Assembly (NCBI GenBank): GCA_003255025.1
Contig: QANY01000261.1
Location: 1,862,607 to 1,926,606 of the forward strand
DNA length: 64,000 bases
Reading direction: 5' to 3'
From: Datisca glomerata
Lineage: Eukaryota; Streptophyta; Magnoliopsida; Cucurbitales; Datiscaceae
Made by a program: the position numbers and the translations under genes. Below are positions 58,976 to 64,000 of this stretch, in pieces. Every line of letters starts with the position of its first letter. The first letter of the stretch is position 1. The notes under the pieces were generated by a model. It searched no databases. It was given only the letters and a program-made list of their open reading frames with translations, and was not told the DNA's origin.

Positions 58976-59344
58976 AATATCTTTCTTACTCTATAATAAA
59001 ATAGAGAGTTCTGATGGGGTGTGTGATTTTTGTTTAACGGATTTACCCTTCTATGTAGCTTCTTTTGTTTGCATTACGGGCGTGTGAGTCGTTTCATTAG
59101 TTAAAAAGATTGACTGAATTCAGACCGTAGGATATCTTTGATCTAGACCGTTTATTTAATTATGTTGATAGATCTGAGCTGTTTAAGCCTTTTAATCTGA
59201 GCCGTTGATTGAGTCATATATATAACTCTTTTTTCATTAGTTTTAGGGTTTTTTTCTTGATCTCCTCTCCTTCTCCTCTCCCTTTCCTCTCTTTGGCAAA
59301 GGTCTTAGGTCTAGGGTTTCTTAGTCTTCTATTGTGGTTGATTT

Positions 59345-59480
59345 GTCGCAAGTGTTGGATGTAGCTTTGGTCTTCTTGTCCTTGTCCTCTCTTCGACAAT
59401 GGTGTTGCGTTTTTCGCACGTGTTGGATGTAGCTTTGGTCTTCTTCTCCTCGTCCTCTCTTTGGCAATGGCGCCTATTTC
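59345..59480. repeat. Imperfect tandem repeat, unit about 68 bp
   Basis: Two units share GTGTTGGATGTAGCTTTGG, then TCTTCT and a TCCTCTCTT...ACAATGG or GCAATGG end. A third, shorter piece of the same unit recurs at 61204. Confidence 0.8.
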
Positions 59481-61589
59481 GGATCATGTGAGATTTTATG
59501 CATCATTTTTTACTTTATTATGTCCTCTGAAATTATGATTTTTGGTCTGTTTGACAGTGATTATTTTGGATTTTTTATGCTCCTGCTTGAACGGTCGATG
59601 TATATTTCTTCTTCTGTTCGGCGGTGAGGTTAGCCTAATGAAATTTTGTTTTCTTTGTTTATTGGTTTGGTTGGTTGCGATTTTCTTACTATATTAAGTT
59701 TTCATCATACCATTTGTTGCTGTTATGTATCAGCTTTTTTTCCAGCCTAAAACCACAATTTTGGAATGATTAGTTCAATTTTTACATAACTAAATAAAGT
59801 TTGTGAACTATTTTGATTAATTTTTATTGTCCAAGAGAATGCTTGACATTCCTAGGAAATAAATATCATAAAAGGAGATTGTTTTTTGTTCACTTTGTGA
59901 CTTGATTTTTTTGGTTTAAGCTCTTAAAAATGGCAGCTGACTTATTATTTCTGCTCGAAAAGGTCGGGCACTCCATTGGTTCTTATATTTCCATTTATAT
60001 GTTTCACAGGCTTCAAGAGCAGGTATAATTGTGATGCTACATCCGACATATTAGTTTTTGAACTGTTCCATGACATTCGTTCTGAGTTTTGTAGGTTGCA
60101 TATTGTATTGGACTGTATCCATTTTTGACGATGAATAGACAGTCGAGGATCTAATCTTTGATTGCAATAATTGCAGCATAAATCACTTTCTTTGTAGGTT
60201 TTATACATCAATTTAGCGACATGGTATTTTTTTAAATTTAATTGCATTGTTAAGTAGTGCAATTCACTCACTTAGACCTTTTTGTACGTTCCATTCCCTT
60301 TCTTTTTACGTAGTTTCCTATCTACATTTATTTTCCTTTTGGGGATTCATCAATGATGCTTGGCAAGGGTGAATAATCTAGAGTTTTGAGTTCTAGGTCA
60401 CCAATTTCATATGTAGTTATAAGTTCTCTAGTGGGACTGTTGGGCTTGTTACCAAAATGGGCATCGAGTTTACTTTTAAGAATGTCGATCGGGTGCTCAT
60501 GGTCGGTAAATGCACTTGAGACTGCTTGTTCTCACTTGCTGAAGGTGAAGTTTCACCCTTTTTTATTTGATAGAGATATTAATTATCTTCTCGTACGGAT
60601 AACTTCCAAGAAATTTACTCTTCCACGGAACTTGTCTTAGCTACTTACTTTTCATGTTTAAAAAATGGCTTACCTTTAATTTTTGTATTTCTATCTATTT
60701 TCAGTACCATACAATACGAAATATGCTGTTCATGGCGATGAGCGAGTTTAAAAAAGCACAAATATAGCTACTTACTACTAGATTACGCCTTACATTTTGT
60801 AAGTCATATTTATAACAGGCATCTAGTGGCTTTTTTATTATGCTGATATGTTTAATATATTCCATACAATATATAATTATTTTATGCACGAACTGCAAAA
60901 AGGGAAGAAAATATGAAAAAAATTAATTGACACTTATTTTTTACATGATCTATTATAAAGTTTGTAGTCTGACCATTGTTTCCTTATAATGTCATTACTA
61001 CGTGAGAAAGTACTAGAAGGACCAATAAGATTTTGCCCCTCTCTGTTTTTTACGATCTTAAATTCTGGTAACTGCCTTGTTTTTATCAAGTTTACGTTTA
61101 ATTTCTATGTTCGATAATTTTTGGCCAAAAAGACGGGAGCTTTTAAATTAAGAGGTGATCCTAAGTTATTCAAGTTCAATCTTGATAGAGCCATGTTACA
61201 CCTTGTCCTCTCTTCGGCAATGGTGATTATTTCGGAATAGGTGAGATTTTTTGCATCATTTTTTGCTTTATTATGTCCTCTGAAATTGTGATTTTTGGTC
61301 TGTTTGACGGCGATTATTTTGGATTTTTTTATGTTCCTATTTCAACAATTGATGTATATTTCTTCTTCAGTTTGACGGTGAGGTCAAACTAATGAATTTT
61401 TGTTTTCTTTATTTATTTGTTTGGTTGGTTGCGGTGGTTTTCGTTTTCTTGGGTAACATCAAAATTATTTTTGAGGTTTTATATTGCGGCTCTTATAGAT
61501 TAGAACAGAGGTAAGTTTAGTTTGATTTGTCTTCTTCCTTATCTTGTCTTTTATGTTTTCTCAGTCAAAATAAATGGATGTTTGTTTGA

Positions 61590-62045
61590 TCAGGTGGTGC
61601 TCATGTGCCTTCACGTTTGTGATTCTGTCGTGGAAGTGCATAGAGAGATGATTGAATTGTTCAGTTTCTGAGGAAGTGGGCAATCACGTGTATTCAGATG
61701 TTAAGCTTTGTGTCTTCACGTTGGCTGTTGGATTTGCTTGTCAGAGGTAACGATGACTATCTTATCTGATATTCTCAGTTGATCTATATATATGTATCTA
61801 CTGATGATGTTTTATGTAGATGTCAATAGATAATCGCAATTTGTGTCTCTTTTTCGGCCTACTTTATTCTATACCTTCATTCTGTAATTCGAGCTTCCTG
61901 TTTCAGGTGGCAAAAGATATGCAGAAGATGGTCGATTAGTGATCTTAGCTACTGGAGAAAATGTAAAGTTGTAGTGTATAAAATTTGTACTTGTTGGCTG
62001 TTGAATTTGGTTTTCAAAGGTGATGATGATTATTTTATTTGACAT
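61590..62045 (+). repeat. Unit 2 segment homologous to 54290-54720 of unit 1
   Basis: Shared strings include CATGTGCCTTCACGTTT, TTGTGTCTTCACGTTG and TACTTGTTGGCTGTTG. It contains the second copy of the exon-like GGKRYAEDGRLVILATGENV frame after acceptor TTTCAG at about 61908. Confidence 0.85.
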
Positions 62046-62211
62046 TCTGAATTGATTTATATATATATATGTCTCTTAATGGGTTATACAATGGACATAT
62101 ATCTCTTTCTATATTGTTTATTTCAACCTGCATAATTAGCATTTGCCACTCACAGTAATCTCTTGATGATCAAATGATATATTGTTGTGCTATCGATTTG
62201 CTAAAAGTTAG

Positions 62212-62315
62212 ATCAATTAGTGGAGAAAGACATTGAGGCAACTTTAAGAATACACATTCATCTGCTCATCTTCACGCTCATCGTTACGACAAATTCAACA
62301 TCAATTTCATTTTTT
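62212..62315 (+). pseudogene. Shared captured-exon copy 2 (decayed)
   Basis: Nucleotide match to 63293-63406 (GAATACACATTCATCTGCTC, then CATCTTCACGCTCATCG), with indels that break the frame. Confidence 0.5.
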
Positions 62316-63292
62316 CAAGTTTTTTTGGGTTCTAGGAAATAACTTCCATTCGGTCAAAGGATGCATAGCAAGATACATGAAAGATGTAGGATATGAAGAC
62401 TTACCTTACTCATGCGTGGTTGAATATTTTTTTTTTGCTTAGGTTGTTGGCATCTTCACTTTCCCATCCTTCAGAGAGTATTTGAATTCTCCTACGGGGT
62501 TTTAATTCTTACAATCTTTGAAGTTTTTAATTCTTAAAATATTCATTTATCTTATATGAATCTATTCAATTGTAAATGTACATTTGGAAAGTTAAATGTT
62601 TAATACCTGAAAATTTAATCATTATGTATTTGTGTAGCAAAACACACATTACATTTTTTTAGAAATCATACAATTTTATTCTAAAAGTAATTTGACGCAA
62701 TCCCGTCCATGTAAAAAATTGTATAAAAGAAGGATATTATTGATTAAGGGATTCGATGATCATGTTATAAATTAACATTTAATTGAGTATTGACTAATAA
62801 GTAGCTTGAAATAGTAAAAAAATGTTAACGAAATTAAGTGAATAGTTATTTTATTTATATCATTTTCATACATAATAAAAAAGTTAAACAGATTTTTCAG
62901 AGGCCTCGACTTCTAAAAGTGCATGATTATTAACTTCAAAATTCAATATTACAGAAAAAAATAAAATAATCCAGGAACAGTAAGAAAATGTGTCTATAAC
63001 ATAATGTTCTACAAACATCTATGACTAGATTAGTCATGTCTGTATTAAAAAAATTATGAAACATTGGGTTTTTTCTTATGTACGTGTATATATAAGAACG
63101 TAATTATTGATTTTTAATGAATCATAGAATTATTTCTTCCTCAGCCAGTCAAACATAAACACTTTCTCCTGTCTACATTTTCTTGATAATATTGCAGCTA
63201 TAATCTTGTTAGTTGGTAACCATATTGAAGTTGGAGTTTGATGTCTAGAGTTTGTTGACCATACTTTCACCTTGAATATTGCTGTGTTACAG

Positions 63293-63406
63293 ATTTGCCA
63301 AAGGTTTGACCAATCAGTGGAGAAGACATTGAGGCGATTTTAAAGAATACACAACCATCTTCTCATCTTCACACTTATCGTTACGAGAAACTCAACGCCG
63401 ATTACA
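63293..63406 (+). pseudogene. Shared captured-exon copy 3 (best preserved)
   Basis: Between acceptor GTTACAG and donor GTAGTA one frame reads DLPKV, a stop, then PISGEDIEAILKNTQP and SSHLHTYRYEKLNADY. Copy 1 has Gly where this has the stop, so the original frame was open. A coding exon of a host gene is the natural reading; I cannot name the protein. Confidence 0.5.
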
Positions 63407-63833
63407 GTAGTAATTTACTTACATGAATACACATCTTATTTCTTTTTGGGCAGTGTTTTTTATGGTTGTTTCCAGTTTTGAACATTTGCATTTATTATTC
63501 CAATTACAAAAAATATTGGACAGTGTTAATCTTCTTGAAGTTCAATAACTTCAGGTATTTTTTGGGTCTTTCGTTGTTATCATATTGGATGTAACATAAG
63601 TTGTGGGGTATGATTGATTATTAACATTTTATTTACAATTGGTGTTTGACTACAATTATTATCAGTACTATATAGTATTTGATTATTTAAATTCTATAAT
63701 ACTTGATCTTTATTTACTTGATCTTTTATTATTATTTTCTTTGCTTTCCATTGTATTCGTTTTGATTTTTACACATATATGATTTTTAATCATTTTCTGA
63801 AAGTTTTAATGCTTTCTTTTTCTCTGTATTCAG

Positions 63834-64000
63834 TCATGTACAAAAATAAGTTACAACAACTAGCACAGGTAAATAGGTTCAATATGTCATCTTATGCATC
63901 TATTAAAGGACTAGATCATGACTCGATGTTTAAAGCTAGAGTTAATTTTAACGATGAAATTTTTTAAAGCCCATTCTACCACTCAACCTTAAGATAAGCA
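63834..64000 (+). pseudogene. Double-stranded-RNA-binding protein (DRB2/3/5-like) first-domain fragment
   Basis: MYKNKLQQLAQVNRFNMSSY followed by GLDHDSMFKARVNFNDEIF is the first dsRNA-binding motif of plant DRB proteins, closest to the DRB2/3/5 group from memory. After EIF the frame continues as stop-SPFYHSTLR-stop-A, where DRB proteins have Glu and Gln: both stops are GAA or CAA turned into TAA. The domain therefore decayed by point mutation. DRB proteins assist small-RNA processing. The fragment begins after a CAG at 63831 and runs off the window. It may be cargo of Helitron-like unit 2 or a separate DRB pseudogene. Confidence 0.75.

Larger units (their letters stand above)
53374..58979 (+). 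mobile_element. Helitron-like unit 1
   Basis: Begins A|TCTCTTACTCTATAATAAAA, fitting Helitron insertion after A with a 5' TC. The leader contains the string GGTGTGTGATTT and a CCGTAGGAT...GATCTGGGCC block also seen in unit 2. The body has exon-like pieces shared with unit 2 and an internal duplication (54700-54950 with 57410-57660; 55640-56330 with 58300-58975). No Rep/helicase coding and no 3' hairpin with CTRR end was found. Its right limit is set only by the start of unit 2, which may be inserted inside it. Confidence 0.48.
58980..63970 (+). mobile_element. Helitron-like unit 2
   Basis: Starts A|TCTTTCTTACTCTATAATAA, closely like unit 1, and its first 250 bp keep the same blocks (GGTGTGTGATTTT, CGTAGGAT, TGATCTAGACC). 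It contains tandem and dispersed duplications (59345-59480; 59445-59690 with 61204-61440), shared exon-like pieces, and near its end a dsRNA-binding-domain fragment. The 3' end was not found and may lie beyond the window, so the right limit is provisional. Confidence 0.45.

Noticed and set aside
60386..60640. 84-codon plus-strand ORF
   Set aside because: No recognisable domain, and alternative frames over the same bases look equally coding-like; left unannotated.

Overview
This is nuclear DNA from a flowering plant, most likely a eudicot. The evidence is intron-rich genes with AT-rich introns, plant-specific families (PLS-class PPR, BSL/kelch phosphatase, MSP-ankyrin protein of the VAPYRIN-like group) and a dense mix of plant transposons. 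Species cannot be read from the sequence.

Left half (about 1-29.4 kb) holds the genes. The last three coding exons of a cohesin SCC3/STAG subunit (+) converge on an intronless PPR gene (-). Next is a complete BSL1-type kelch/Ser-Thr phosphatase gene (-): 21 coding exons in consistent phase, 881 codons, two introns with GC donors. A Tas-like aldo-keto reductase gene follows (-, 12 exons, 356 codons, full catalytic tetrad), with a tRNA-Ala(TGC) gene 111 bp upstream. A broken Copia remnant lies between the last two protein genes, and a broken LINE (about 22.3-26.7 kb) separates the tRNA from an intronless MSP-ankyrin gene (-).

Right half (29.6-64 kb) is a transposon field with no convincingly intact host gene. 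In order: a possible TIR element with a 547-bp tandem duplication; a 5'-truncated Copia element with its 3' LTR and a block of about 187-bp tandem units inside pol; a second broken LINE whose RT start is duplicated further downstream; two diverged copies of an AT-rich repeat, the second split by a CACTA transposon; a LINE-like 1-kb remnant; and, from 53.4 kb to the window end, two related Helitron-like units sharing gene-derived exons and ending in a decayed double-stranded-RNA-binding domain.

The strongest unusual object is the CACTA element at 45913-49826 (matched termini, 3-bp TAG target duplication). It carries two correctly bordered exons of a cytosolic phenylalanyl-tRNA synthetase alpha-subunit gene, so it is a gene-capturing (Pack-type) element. 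No operon-like cooperation exists among these genes; they are ordinary eukaryotic neighbours. I did not find a wholly new biological system, but the gene-capturing elements are the best candidates for new biology here.
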